Source of the DNA: Sphingomonas sp. Leaf22
GTDB taxonomy: Bacteria; Pseudomonadota; Alphaproteobacteria; Sphingomonadales; Sphingomonadaceae
Assembly: GCF_001421715.1 (NCBI RefSeq)
Contig: NZ_LMKP01000012.1
Coordinates: 403 to 37,500 of the forward strand
Direction of reading: 5' to 3'
DNA: 37,098 bases
Shown: positions 1 through 7,737 of the stretch, in pieces
How the letters are laid out: each line of letters starts with the position of its first letter
Position numbering within the stretch: the stretch's first letter is position 1
The notes under the pieces: model-generated
Told to the model about the DNA's origin: nothing
Database searches by the model: none
What the model saw: the letters and a program-made list of their open reading frames with translations, nothing else
Translations under genes and position numbers: made by a program

Positions 1-19
1 GGCGCGTGTCTGGAACGCC

Positions 20-53
20 CGACAGCCCCGTCTTTGTTGAGACGGGGCTGTCG
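20..53 (-). terminator. Probable original rRNA-operon terminator hairpin
   Basis: A perfect 14-bp inverted repeat (arms 20-33 and 40-53, six-base loop) forms a very stable GC-rich hairpin. It lies just beyond the left att repeat, where the sequence downstream of tRNA-fMet would have been before integration. On the minus strand no clear U-tract follows, so classical intrinsic termination is inferred from position and stem strength only. The stem could also act in the opposite direction. Confidence 0.55.
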
Positions 54-61
54 GTATGTTT

Positions 62-110
62 GGTATGGTTGCGGGGACAGGATTTGAACCTGTGACCTTC
101 AGGTTATGAG
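62..110. repeat. attL: duplicated 3' end of tRNA-fMet
   Basis: These 49 bases are identical to 35014-35062. They reproduce the last 45 nt of the tRNA (anticodon region through CCA, read on the minus strand) plus four downstream bases. Identity ends sharply at both sides, and the 5' half of the tRNA is absent here. This is therefore an attachment-site duplicate and not a tRNA gene. The integrase gene begins 190 bp inside it. Confidence 0.92.
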
Positions 111-187
111 TGCTACGGCACCATCTACGCAGGCCTTCTTATTCTTACCTTCTTCTGCGCCGTATCAGCCGGTTAGCTTGACTAATA

Positions 188-202
188 AGCAGTCTTACTG
201 CT
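188..202. promoter_or_regulatory. Short inverted repeat upstream of integrase
   Basis: A 6-bp inverted repeat (AGCAGT, three-base spacer, ACTGCT) lies between attL and the integrase start. It could be an arm-type integrase site or an operator. Only its symmetry and position support this; short palindromes also occur by chance. Confidence 0.25.
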
Positions 203-300
203 GGTGATGTTCTCGCGTCTTCGCACCTTTACTCTGCACCTTGCTTCCCAGGTGCTTCCTGAAAACGGCTCGGAGACGGCGCAGGTATCAGGAGACATTC

Positions 301-1485
301 ATGGTCAAGTTGACGAAGACTATTGTGGAGGCCGCAACCACGCACGACAAGGAGTTCCTCTGGGACGATGAGGTCCGCGGCTTCGGCATCCGGTTCCTGA
401 CCTCCGGCCGGCGGGTCTGGGTTTACCGCTACCGCGACGAGAGCAACCGCTGGCGCCAGCTCAAGATCGGTGAGGTGGGCGTGCTAACCTTGGCGCTGGC
501 GCGTGAACAGGCACGGTCCGCCGCCGCCAAGGTCCAGATGGGCGGCAGCCCCGCCGCCGACCGTGACGCCAAGCGCCGGTCCCTGAGCGTGCGGCAACTC
601 GCCGAGATCTTTGACGACCGGCACGTGGCCTTGTGGGTGAAGCCGAGCACGGCCGCAGAGTACCGCCGCTCTCTCAACTCCTACATCCTGCCTGTTATTG
701 GATCCAAGCGGGTCGATGAGGTGACGCGGCAGGACATAGCCAGGTTGCATCGGGATCTGGGGCATAAGCCGACCCAGGCCAACCGCACGATCGAGGTCGT
801 GTCCAAGATGTTCGGACTGGCTGAGGAATGGGGTCACCGTCCGGAGGGCACCAACCCGCGCAAGGGGATCAAGAAGTACCCGGAGAAGAAGCGCGAGCGC
901 TTCCTCAGCGCCGCCGAGCTAAGCCGCGTGGGCGAGGTGTTGGCCGAGATGACAGCTGAGCGGGTCGAGATGCCATCAGCCATCGCAGCCGTACGCCTGC
1001 TGATGCTCACCGGCTGCCGATTGAACGAGATCATGACGTTGCAGTGGAGCTACGTCGACTTCAAGCTAGGGTTGCTTCGGCTGCCAGACTCGAAAACGGG
1101 CGCCAAAGATGTGCCGGTTGGTGATCCGGTGCTGGCGGTTCTGCGCGAGATCCCGCAGGTCGACGGCAACCCTTGGGTGCTCACCGGCAAGCTGCCCGGT
1201 GGGCGCCTTACTGACCTGCAGCCGTTCTGGCAGCGGGTGCGCGAGCGGGCGGGCCTGAAGGACGCTCGCATCCACGACTTGCGGCACACCTTCGCGTCGG
1301 TGGCCGCTGCCAGCGGCCTGTCGCTACTCGTCATTGGGAAGATCTTGGGCCACGCTAGCGAGCAGACGACCAAGCGTTACGCCCATCTAGCTCGCGGCAC
1401 CGTACGAGAGGCAGCCGGCGATGTGTCAGCATCGATCTTTCGCAGCATGGCCGGTGCGACAGTGGACGCCCCTGCCCTGTCTTGA
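301..1485 (+). CDS. int: Tyrosine-type site-specific integrase
   Basis: This 394-residue phage/island integrase should recombine the island att site with the 3' end of tRNA-fMet. The layout is typical of P4-like integrases: an N-terminal DUF4102-like arm-binding domain (about 1-90), a SAM-like core-binding domain (about 95-190) and a catalytic domain (about 200-370). The full catalytic set is visible: R240 (TGCRLNE), K265 (DSKTG), H325 and R328 (HDLRH), H351 (LGHAS) and Y360 (KRYAHL). The ATG at 301 follows AGGAGA at a good distance and begins the conserved N-terminus. An upstream in-frame start at 241 would only add non-conserved residues. It lies next to attL and reads inward. It appears intact and probably active. 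Confidence 0.95.
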   Translation: MVKLTKTIVEAATTHDKEFLWDDEVRGFGIRFLTSGRRVWVYRYRDESNRWRQLKIGEVGVLTLALAREQARSAAAKVQMGGSPAADRDAKRRSLSVRQLAEIFDDRHVALWVKPSTAAEYRRSLNSYILPVIGSKRVDEVTRQDIARLHRDLGHKPTQANRTIEVVSKMFGLAEEWGHRPEGTNPRKGIKKYPEKKRERFLSAAELSRVGEVLAEMTAERVEMPSAIAAVRLLMLTGCRLNEIMTLQWSYVDFKLGLLRLPDSKTGAKDVPVGDPVLAVLREIPQVDGNPWVLTGKLPGGRLTDLQPFWQRVRERAGLKDARIHDLRHTFASVAAASGLSLLVIGKILGHASEQTTKRYAHLARGTVREAAGDVSASIFRSMAGATVDAPALS

Positions 1486-1685
1486 AACCCGCTTCTCTTT
1501 CACTGGACTAAGCGTTGTGTACTCGGCAAACCGCGTTCGCCGGTCCGAAAGGGTCGGTGGAGCGTGGAAACTCCGTACAAAGGACCGGTCGATGAAGCGA
1601 TTCATAGGCCGGATGGCATGCGCGCATGTCCAACCGGTTCGCCGGCAAAGGCGCATGCGCCTGATCCTTTGGCCAGGTTTCCAAC

Positions 1686-1730
1686 GTCCGGCTTCGGACC
1701 GTCGCTCCTTATGGACAACGAGCGACGGAG
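1686..1730 (+). promoter_or_regulatory. Tandem hairpin leader ending at a ribosome binding site
   Basis: Two adjacent hairpins (stems 1686-1690/1695-1699 and 1701-1707/1720-1726) end directly before GGAG (1727-1730), the ribosome binding site of the next ORF. The rest of the 251-bp gap after int (1486-1736) holds further short GC-rich palindromes, such as one around 1650-1662, but no convincing gene. A structured leader that modulates translation is possible. Confidence 0.35.
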
Positions 1731-1736
1731 ACCTGC

Positions 1737-2072
1737 ATGAGCAACCGCCCTTTTCTCACCACCGCCCTGACGGGGGTCCTACTCGCCGCCACCGGCTGCA
1801 GCACCACGTCGGTCGCCGACCTTCAGCAGCATGCCCCGCGTGAGGTCTACAAAACGGACAAGCCGACCGAGGTGGTCGTGCGCTGCATTGTCGAGAACCT
1901 CGGACGCCTCGGGGCACCCAACACCTACACCCGCCCCGACGGCACGACCGTACTACATTTCACGCTCGAGAACGACACCTCGGCGGTCTTCACCTTCAGT
2001 ACAGGCCAACTGGAGGTCAGGACCATCAGCAGGATTGTTCCCTTCCGGAAAAAGACGGAAGCCTGCCTCTAA
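1737..2072 (+). CDS. Small lipoprotein of unknown function
   Basis: This 111-residue protein starts with a lipoprotein signal: positive MSNR, a hydrophobic stretch, and the lipobox LAATGC with the lipidated Cys near residue 21. The mature part is a short mixed alpha/beta domain with one further internal Cys and one Cys near the C-terminus. I do not recognise the family. The start is supported by GGAG six bases upstream. It lies alone between the integrase and an HNH gene and is followed directly by a strong hairpin terminator, so it is probably a monocistronic unit. It could be an envelope-modifying accessory gene of the island. Confidence 0.75.
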   Translation: MSNRPFLTTALTGVLLAATGCSTTSVADLQQHAPREVYKTDKPTEVVVRCIVENLGRLGAPNTYTRPDGTTVLHFTLENDTSAVFTFSTGQLEVRTISRIVPFRKKTEACL

Positions 2073-2089
2073 AGCATTGCCACAAGGCC

Positions 2090-2120
2090 GGCGGTCCCAT
2101 GGCAGCAATGGGACCGCCTT
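2090..2120 (+). terminator. Hairpin terminator after the small lipoprotein gene
   Basis: A perfect 11-bp stem (2090-2100 with 2108-2118, seven-base loop) begins 17 bases after the stop codon and is followed by TT. The stem contains GCGGTCCCAT, which recurs in the hairpin repeats at 24243-24299. Confidence 0.6.
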
Positions 2121-2228
2121 AGCGGCGACTCATGCGCCGGACGACCGCCGCATAGTGTTACGGAGGCGAGCCCACGGCAGCGGAAACGCTGTGCCGCCAA
2201 CCACGAACCAACACACCTTCTCGCATAA

Positions 2229-3260
2229 ATGAGCCTATACAGGCGCTTGATGATGCAATTCCTCGCCGTTCAGCCGAGCAGCCAAAACCAGTTCCGCGCG
2301 CTCATGCTGTTCGGTCGTAACGTCGCGTCGTACAAGTTCGCGCTCGCCAAGGCACTGCTCGAGGTGGCGCGCGACGGCGCCGACCTAGTCTCGCTGGAGA
2401 AGCTGGCCGACCCGTACACACGCCACCTGCGAACTCACCTCACGCTGGCATCGAAGCAGGGCACCAGCCGGTCCAGCCGCTTTCTGGAAGCATGCAAGGG
2501 AGCCAATGCTGGTACCGTCACCGACGACGAGCTCCGGTCAATCACGGTATCGCTCGGCTTCAACAACGTCATTGACGCCTTCCACCGTCTCGGGGCCCAT
2601 GACGTCGGGCAGCGCTTTTTTCTAGACGAGCGCGCCGCCGCCGGGGGCATCCGAATAACGAACGAGTTGCGGCACCTCGCGCACGGCCCCGCCGCCGCCG
2701 ACCTCGGATCCGAGACGGAGGCGCGGTGGCGCTTGGTGGAGACGGCGTGGGAGCTGGGGGTCACCCGTTCGCTCATCACCTATAATGACGAGACCCAAGC
2801 GTTTACCGCCGCTGACAGCTCGCGGCGCATTACGGTTACGTCCGCTAGGGCGGCGCTTAATGGCTACCAGAAAGGTTACTGCTTCTACTGCTTCACCCCT
2901 GTCACCATCGAACCGGGGCAGCTCGCCGCCGACGTGGACCACGTCTTCCCTTGGGCGCTACGGTTGCTCCTGACCGGGAACCCGAACGGTGTGTGGAACC
3001 TTGTGCTTGCCTGCCGCGGCTGCAATCGGGGTGCGAACGGCAAGTTCGACTGCGTACCAGCGCTTGATCTGGTCGCCCGCCTGCACCGCCGCAACGAGTT
3101 CCTGATCACCAGTCACCACCCGCTAAGGGAAACGTTGATGGCGCAGACTGGGGCGGCCCCGGCCCTTCGAGCGGCATTTCTGCAGGACAACTACCGGGCG
3201 ACGAAACTGGCGCGGATTACCGAGTGGAACGCAGTTTCACGTAACGATGAGGCCTTTTAA
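2229..3260 (+). CDS. HNH-family nuclease
   Basis: A 343-residue protein with a C-terminal HNH (beta-beta-alpha metal) nuclease fold. It has the zinc pair CFYC near 219-222, the catalytic DVDHVFPW near 236-243, and NLVLACRGCNRG with the second Cys pair near 257-268. The N-terminal 190 residues are mostly helical and not recognised; they may sense or bind DNA. No good Shine-Dalgarno precedes the first ATG, so translation may start at the ATG pair at 2250/2253. It converges with a SAM methyltransferase: the two stop codons overlap at TTAA (3257-3260). The pair could be a nuclease/methylase accessory unit, but opposite orientation and the small-molecule look of the methylase argue against a classical restriction-modification pair. 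Confidence 0.8.
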   Translation: MSLYRRLMMQFLAVQPSSQNQFRALMLFGRNVASYKFALAKALLEVARDGADLVSLEKLADPYTRHLRTHLTLASKQGTSRSSRFLEACKGANAGTVTDDELRSITVSLGFNNVIDAFHRLGAHDVGQRFFLDERAAAGGIRITNELRHLAHGPAAADLGSETEARWRLVETAWELGVTRSLITYNDETQAFTAADSSRRITVTSARAALNGYQKGYCFYCFTPVTIEPGQLAADVDHVFPWALRLLLTGNPNGVWNLVLACRGCNRGANGKFDCVPALDLVARLHRRNEFLITSHHPLRETLMAQTGAAPALRAAFLQDNYRATKLARITEWNAVSRNDEAF

Positions 3261-3856
3261 TCCGCTGCCCTCCTGGCGGTGACGGCAATCCACTGCGTCG
3301 GCTCGTCGTCGTAGCCGCCGCCCTGCTGCTCCTCGATCTCCACTGACGACCAAGGCCCTGCTGCCAGGTACTTAGCTTTTAGCACCTCATCAGTCGGGTA
3401 ATTGTAATAGCGTCCGTATCGATCACGCCCCTCCCCTACGCCAACCTTGTAGCTAGCGTAAAAGAGCCCGCCCGCTCGCAGCGCACGACGCACGCTCGAC
3501 AGGACGGTCGATAGGTTCGCCAAGGGAACGTGCAGCAGGCACGCACTGGCCCAGACACCGTCATAGGCCTGTTCCTCGTTGAGATCCTCGAACAGGAGCA
3601 CACCGACCGGTACACCGAGAACCTCTGACGCCTGTTGCGCCATTTCCGGCGATCCATCGGTAGGCACAACGTTTACGCCCTTCGCTAGCATCGCTGCTGT
3701 GTCGCCGCCGCCGCCGCAACCGAGCTCTAACACGCGCGCACCAGCCGGCAGGCGGTCGAGGAAACCAGCTAGGTCTTGGCTTTGCTGGCCGCGATACCAC
3801 GCCACATAAGCGCTCGCCTCAGAAGCGTAAAACGCGAGCGTTGCTGAGTCGTGCAT
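3257..3856 (-). CDS. Class I SAM-dependent methyltransferase
   Basis: A 199-residue Rossmann-fold methyltransferase. The SAM-binding motif I VLELGCGGGGDTA is near residues 42-54, an acidic motif II (VVPTDGSPEMA) follows near 62-72, and a motif IV-like stretch (YDGVWASACLLHV) near 98-110. There is no DPPY or PC motif, so it is unlikely to be a DNA base methylase. It resembles the small-molecule or protein methylases of the Methyltransf_11/25/TPMT-like type. The substrate cannot be told. It runs convergent to the HNH gene, with overlapping stops. Confidence 0.85.
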   Translation of the reverse strand: MHDSATLAFYASEASAYVAWYRGQQSQDLAGFLDRLPAGARVLELGCGGGGDTAAMLAKGVNVVPTDGSPEMAQQASEVLGVPVGVLLFEDLNEEQAYDGVWASACLLHVPLANLSTVLSSVRRALRAGGLFYASYKVGVGEGRDRYGRYYNYPTDEVLKAKYLAAGPWSSVEIEEQQGGGYDDEPTQWIAVTARRAAD

Positions 3857-4354
3857 CGTGTAAACATACGCCTTTGCATCCTCCCTCTTCTACCCATCGC
3901 AGCATGCCGCCACGCCGGCCACTTTCGAAAAGACCCAGATGCGGTCATTCACGCAGCCCTTCTCGCTCCCCCGAAACCTGCCGCTCGTTCATGTGAGTGG
4001 ATCGACCGCTTCTCCTATGTACCGGTAAAGGTCTGTGCAGCACTCAGTTCGCCAAAGAGCCTCGGTTTTCAGCACGAACCAATTCCGCATGTCGCAGGTA
4101 TGGCAATGCAGAGCTAGGTAAGCGCTTGGAGCTGCTTACAGGCTTTGCCCGGATCGGGTTCGCCGGTGAGCGTTGAAAGATGGCGCGAACCGCCATGAGG
4201 CCGACATGCGCAAACGCTGTTCGAGCAATCAGGAGCTTTGGATTCTCGACGCGAGCGAGGAGGGCAATATCTATTACGCATTCCGATGCCCGGCGCTTCG
4301 TCGTCCCGTCGCGTCGATGGGTCCGGTAGATCGTCGAAGGTCGTTTCGGTGATA
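3857..4354. other. Intergenic stretch without a convincing gene
   Basis: About 500 bp separate the methylase start from the lipoprotein operon. A plus-strand ORF of about 48 codons (4206-4352, two CxxC-less Cys) is the only stretch with any coding look, but it has no homologue I recognise and no clear ribosome binding site. The upstream half should contain the promoter of the minus-strand methylase; I see no clear -35/-10 pair. Confidence 0.4.
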
Positions 4355-5137
4355 TCAGCAGCGATCAAGATTATTCCCCACCTGCGGCGCTCGATACTCC
4401 CCGTCCCGATAGCGATATAACACGGTCTGACGAACGGTTCCGCGATAGGTGACGATCAGTGCATCCCGGGCGCGATCATAGGCGATGCTGCCGTCGATCG
4501 TCTCGCGCGGTTCATGCTGGGCGGGGTCGTCGCCGGGATCGAAGTTGTAGCCGGTCAGGATGTCGCGGGCGAGCAGGACCGGCCTTTGCGGTCGCAACGC
4601 GACGAGCGTCGTACAGGCATGGCCGTGCCCGAACCATTGGCCGAACCCGGTCGCCTGAATCACCGGATAGGTCCCGAGGTCGCGCCGCAGCGTCCAGTCG
4701 GGCGGATCGCCGAAACTTCCTGCCCGGACGCTGCCGGGATGGCGCCCGGTGACGCGAAAGCCGTCGCCGTGGGGGGCGAGATACCAGATGCCGAGGAACC
4801 CCTTGTCCGGGTGCGCCGCCGAAAGCCGCTGCCCCCGCGCGACCAGGATCGGGGTCGTGTCCGGGCGTATCAGCCTGCCGTCGTCAAACCGCACCTCCAC
4901 GCCGTCGAGCCGAACGATGCCCCCGCGCTCGACGCCGAACACCGCGCGCAGCGCGGCGTTTGTCGCGAGCGTGTCGGCGGAGGCGCGCGCGACCGTCGCC
5001 GTGGCCGGAGTCGTCGGTTGCGGCCGGGGCGCCACCTCGGCCCCATCGCAGCCGGCGGCGAGGATGCAGACCGCGCCGATGCCGACATGGCGATATCGGA
5101 CGAACCGCGACCGGACGTTGGGCGGAGACAGCGCCAC
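4355..5137 (-). CDS. Lipoprotein of unknown function
   Basis: A 260-residue exported protein. A basic N-terminus and hydrophobic segment lead to a lipobox (ILAAGC, Cys near residue 29), followed by a Pro/Thr-rich linker. The body is beta-rich, with an H-rich segment GQWFGHGHACTTL near 168-180 and a C-terminal stretch that reads like repeated beta strands (IDGSIAYDRARDALIVTYRG, then LYRYRDGEY). I do not recognise the family. The start codon is GTG. It is the last gene of a three-gene minus-strand operon of exported proteins, 8 bp after the previous stop, so it probably works with them in the periplasm. Confidence 0.75.
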   Translation of the reverse strand: MALSPPNVRSRFVRYRHVGIGAVCILAAGCDGAEVAPRPQPTTPATATVARASADTLATNAALRAVFGVERGGIVRLDGVEVRFDDGRLIRPDTTPILVARGQRLSAAHPDKGFLGIWYLAPHGDGFRVTGRHPGSVRAGSFGDPPDWTLRRDLGTYPVIQATGFGQWFGHGHACTTLVALRPQRPVLLARDILTGYNFDPGDDPAQHEPRETIDGSIAYDRARDALIVTYRGTVRQTVLYRYRDGEYRAPQVGNNLDRC

Positions 5138-5145
5138 CGCCTGGC

Positions 5146-5550
5146 CTATCGCACCGGGCGGGCGCGGCCGTTGCCGCAGTGCTCCGCCCGTGCCGTCTGG
5201 ATCAGCGAGTCCTGTCGCTCAACGATCCGGCGAACGGTGGTTTGGGGCAGGTCGACGTCGGCGGCGATCTGCGCGATCGTCCGGCACTGGCCATACAGGT
5301 CGATCGCTGCCAACGTCTGCGCCGACAGGTCGTTCTCCCATGCGCGTGGCAGCGACGGGTCGACGTGAGAACATCGATCGGCCCGTGGGGGCGGATCGCG
5401 ATACCGTTCGGCGAGCGAGATCACGCGATACCGGTCGCAGTCGGCGGTATAATCCGCTCCCCGGCCGAGGACCGCATAACCCCGCCGCCTGAGCATGGCG
5501 ACGCATGCGTTCGCGGTGGGGGAGAAATCCGCCGGGGTCCGCGGGCGCAC
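5146..5550 (-). CDS. C-terminal part of a frameshifted duplicated-domain lipoprotein
   Basis: This reading frame overlaps the end of the upstream lipoprotein frame by about 130 bp. It has no credible ribosome binding site and no signal of its own. It stays open upstream, past its GTG, to a TGA near 5650. Its residues (YRVISL..., then AAIDLYGQCRTIAQIA.DVDL...VRRIV) parallel the N-terminal half of the upstream frame (FRVLSF..., then AAWLYAHCATDDAIARDANL...VEAL). I read both as one protein of about 330 residues with two copies of a domain, split by a frameshift between about 5590 and 5645. The repeated block looks weakly like a helix-turn-helix, but the protein is exported, so DNA binding is unlikely. 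A sequencing error is possible. Confidence 0.6.
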   Translation of the reverse strand: MRPRTPADFSPTANACVAMLRRRGYAVLGRGADYTADCDRYRVISLAERYRDPPPRADRCSHVDPSLPRAWENDLSAQTLAAIDLYGQCRTIAQIAADVDLPQTTVRRIVERQDSLIQTARAEHCGNGRARPVR

Positions 5551-6140
5551 CAGCGTTGCCCGGACTGCTTGGAGCGGGTCCGCCGTGGGCGTGTTGCAGT
5601 CATCGACGAGTACACGATCCTGAGCGGCGGGCCGTCGCGCACCGGTTCATCGCCGGGGGCCGGGGGGCATCCCAGCTTGCGCAGGGTGTCCGGCGCGAAC
5701 GGTCCGGTCAATGCCTCGACATCGCGCAGGTCGAGGTTCGCGTCGCGGGCGATCGCGTCGTCGGTGGCGCAATGGGCATAGAGCCATGCGGCGCGTCCGG
5801 CCTTGGCCGAACGGACGTCGGGTCCCCAGTCGCGGATGCCATCGACCGATTGCCCGACCAAGCAGGCCTTGCGCTCGACCGGATCGACGCGGTCGGGGGG
5901 CAGGCTGCGCACCTTTCGGCACGCGCTGGAAAAGGAGAGGACGCGGAACGGCAGCGGCTCCTGCCGGGCGTGATAGACCGACGGGTCGATGGGCGAAGGG
6001 GTGGGGTCGGGCGTCACGTCGTCGGGAGCGGCGATCGCGGCTTCCGGGGCGGGGTCAGAGGTCGCGTCGACCCCGCCGCAGGCCATCAGCCCCAGCACGA
6101 GCGCGATCGCAAGACCCCGGCGCAGCGCGTGGCCGGACAT
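5421..6140 (-). CDS. Lipoprotein, N-terminal part (apparent frameshift near 5600)
   Basis: The frame begins with a lipoprotein signal (basic start, hydrophobic core, LGLMAC with Cys near residue 21) and a Pro/Asp-rich linker. A Cys-containing helical domain follows, up to about residue 175. After that (position about 5600 downward) the sequence becomes Arg/Ser/Pro-rich and looks like the wrong frame, while the coherent continuation lies in the frame that ends at 5146. The ATG at 6140 overlaps the upstream TGA (TGATG), so it is translationally coupled to the DUF3238-like gene. No slippery heptamer is visible at the junction. I therefore favour mutation or sequencing error over programmed frameshifting. 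Confidence 0.65.
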   Translation of the reverse strand: MSGHALRRGLAIALVLGLMACGGVDATSDPAPEAAIAAPDDVTPDPTPSPIDPSVYHARQEPLPFRVLSFSSACRKVRSLPPDRVDPVERKACLVGQSVDGIRDWGPDVRSAKAGRAAWLYAHCATDDAIARDANLDLRDVEALTGPFAPDTLRKLGCPPAPGDEPVRDGPPLRIVYSSMTATRPRRTRSKQSGQRWCARGPRRISPPPRTHASPCSGGGVMRSSAGERIIPPTATGIA

Positions 6141-6805
6141 CACAGCGGCGACCAGTCGGCGGTGAACGCGACCTCCGCCGGCGGGAACAGCGCCAGCGGC
6201 GTCTCGCCGGCGGCGATACAGTCATAGGCGCGCAGCACCCGGCCGCCGACCCGGAACTCATAGCTCGGAAAGCCGTCATGCGCGCATCGCAGCCAGCGTT
6301 CGATGCCGAGCGCTCCCCGGCGCAGGCCGAGCGTGAACGTCGCGTCGATCGCCGGGGCGCCACGGACCAGCGGATTGCGGCCGTTCACCACGATCTCGCA
6401 GCCGTGCGTCGCGCCAGGCGGCAGCGCCCATGCGGTTCGCAGCGTCGCATCGCTCACGTCCTGATGCCCGACCGCGATCGGTGCCGCGCCGGGTCGAATT
6501 CGCCGCGCCCATGCCGGCCCGCCATCGACCGGCAGCAGCGCGTCCGGGTCATATTCCTTCGTTTCGCTGAACGTGGCGGTGCCGATCCTGAGTGCGGCGG
6601 GACCGGCGACGCTGCAATCGAGTGTCCCGTCGAAGCGGACCTTGGTGCCGCCGCCGAAGCTGCGTCCGGCGTAGCTGGCCGCCGCTGCCGGGATAAATAT
6701 CCGCAAATCGAACGGGATAACCGAACGGCTCTGCGCAAATGCCGGAAGTGCAAGCGACGTGGCAACGATGCTTCCGATGGTTTCGCGTCTGTTGAGCAAC
6801 GACAT
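6140..6805 (-). CDS. Exported DUF3238-like protein
   Basis: A 221-residue protein with a Sec-type signal peptide ending in ALPAFA near residue 24, so the mature protein should be periplasmic. The start (DLRIFIPA, FGGG.KVRFDG) and end (HDGFPSYEFRVGG..LRAYD) resemble the DUF3238 family, whose function is unknown; this match is tentative. Two Cys residues could form a disulfide. It heads the minus-strand exported-protein operon and diverges from the seven-gene helical/Hsp70-like operon across a short gap of 57-111 bp. That arrangement suggests co-regulation and a shared envelope role. Confidence 0.7.
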   Translation of the reverse strand: MSLLNRRETIGSIVATSLALPAFAQSRSVIPFDLRIFIPAAAASYAGRSFGGGTKVRFDGTLDCSVAGPAALRIGTATFSETKEYDPDALLPVDGGPAWARRIRPGAAPIAVGHQDVSDATLRTAWALPPGATHGCEIVVNGRNPLVRGAPAIDATFTLGLRRGALGIERWLRCAHDGFPSYEFRVGGRVLRAYDCIAAGETPLALFPPAEVAFTADWSPL

Positions 6806-6916
6806 ATTCGCCCCTTTCGTCCGACGTCGTGACGCGATGACTGCTGGATTTTCCGTCAGACGATGCTATTTGACATGAAGGGACGGGTTTCGTCGAGGGC
6901 GTCGGGGGGCGGACCT
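6806..6916. promoter_or_regulatory. Divergent promoter region of the envelope/Hsp70-like block
   Basis: This short gap must hold promoters for both the minus-strand exported-protein operon and the plus-strand operon. A perfect TTGACA lies at 6870-6875 on the plus strand, but no good -10 sits 17 bp downstream. Because that element falls inside the longer ORF starting at 6863, it mildly favours the start at 6917. Confidence 0.35.
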
Positions 6917-7735
6917 ATGCTGGTGGACGAGGATTTCTCCGAAGCGGTACTGGACGATCTTGTCGTCGCGCTGATCGCGGCAGGCGAGCGGGCGCGATCC
7001 GACACCGACGTCTCCACCGAACGAACGAGACAGATCGAGGCGGTCTGCGCGGCGCTCGAAGCCGCGGATATCGCGCCGCTCGAAGCCGCGCTGACGGATG
7101 AGGCGGCGATGATCGAGGCCGTCGATACCACGCCCGCCACCACGGCGTCGGCCGATGCGGCGGCGCATTTCGCGGCGCTGACCAGGGCGGTGGAGGACCT
7201 CGCCGCCGCCGAACGCACCCTGATCGCGGGGGAGGCGGCGGTCGCCGGTGCGCTGGAGGCGTTGAACCAGCTCGGGGATGGCGTGGCCACGGCGGTCGGC
7301 GAGGCAGCGACCCCGGCGGCCGCGCGGATTCCCGCCGCGCTCGACCAGTTGAAGGCCGAGGTCGCGACGATCGTCGCGAGGACCGATGCCGGATCGACGA
7401 CGGCCGCGACGCATGTGGCCGAACTGGAGGCGAACATGACCCGGCTGCGCACCACCTTGCACAAAATGGTCGAAAGCGAAGGTGCGACGCGCTGGGGCAT
7501 GGTGCGAAGCGGGGCGGACGCGCTGTTCGGCGCGGCGCAGAATGCGGGCAGCACCGCCTTCGCACGATCCGCCGACGCGACGGGGCAGTCGGTCGGGCAG
7601 GGAGCGACGGCGACCGTCGCGACGATCACGCAGCGGATCGACGACGTGAACGACGCACTCGCCCGGCTGACCGAGGTGGTCGACAGCGCGAAGCAGCTCC
7701 AGTTCGCGTTGCGGCTGGCCGGCGGGCGGTTCTGA
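6917..7735 (+). CDS. Ala-rich helical protein 1 of uncharacterised operon
   Basis: A 272-residue, Ala/Asp/Thr-rich and almost wholly alpha-helical protein with coiled-coil character and no signal peptide or clear membrane segment. A small Trp/Gly-containing patch (RWGMVRSGADALFG) lies near 195-208. The ATG at 6917 is preceded by a GGGGGGCGG Shine-Dalgarno-like tract; an in-frame ATG at 6863 has none and adds a low-quality N-terminus. It opens a seven-gene operon. Its length, composition and helical register resemble the next three proteins, which suggests ancient tandem duplication. No known family is recognised. Confidence 0.7.
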   Translation: MLVDEDFSEAVLDDLVVALIAAGERARSDTDVSTERTRQIEAVCAALEAADIAPLEAALTDEAAMIEAVDTTPATTASADAAAHFAALTRAVEDLAAAERTLIAGEAAVAGALEALNQLGDGVATAVGEAATPAAARIPAALDQLKAEVATIVARTDAGSTTAATHVAELEANMTRLRTTLHKMVESEGATRWGMVRSGADALFGAAQNAGSTAFARSADATGQSVGQGATATVATITQRIDDVNDALARLTEVVDSAKQLQFALRLAGGRF

Positions 7736-7737
7736 CG

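Noticed and set aside
62..110. A second tRNA-fMet gene
   Set aside because: Only the 3' 45 nt are present, with no 5' acceptor or D-arm. It is an att-site duplicate.
3851..4117. An 88-codon plus-strand ORF with a Cys after a hydrophobic stretch
   Set aside because: Its start lies at the methylase start on the other strand, it has poor codon bias and no credible signal peptide or homology.
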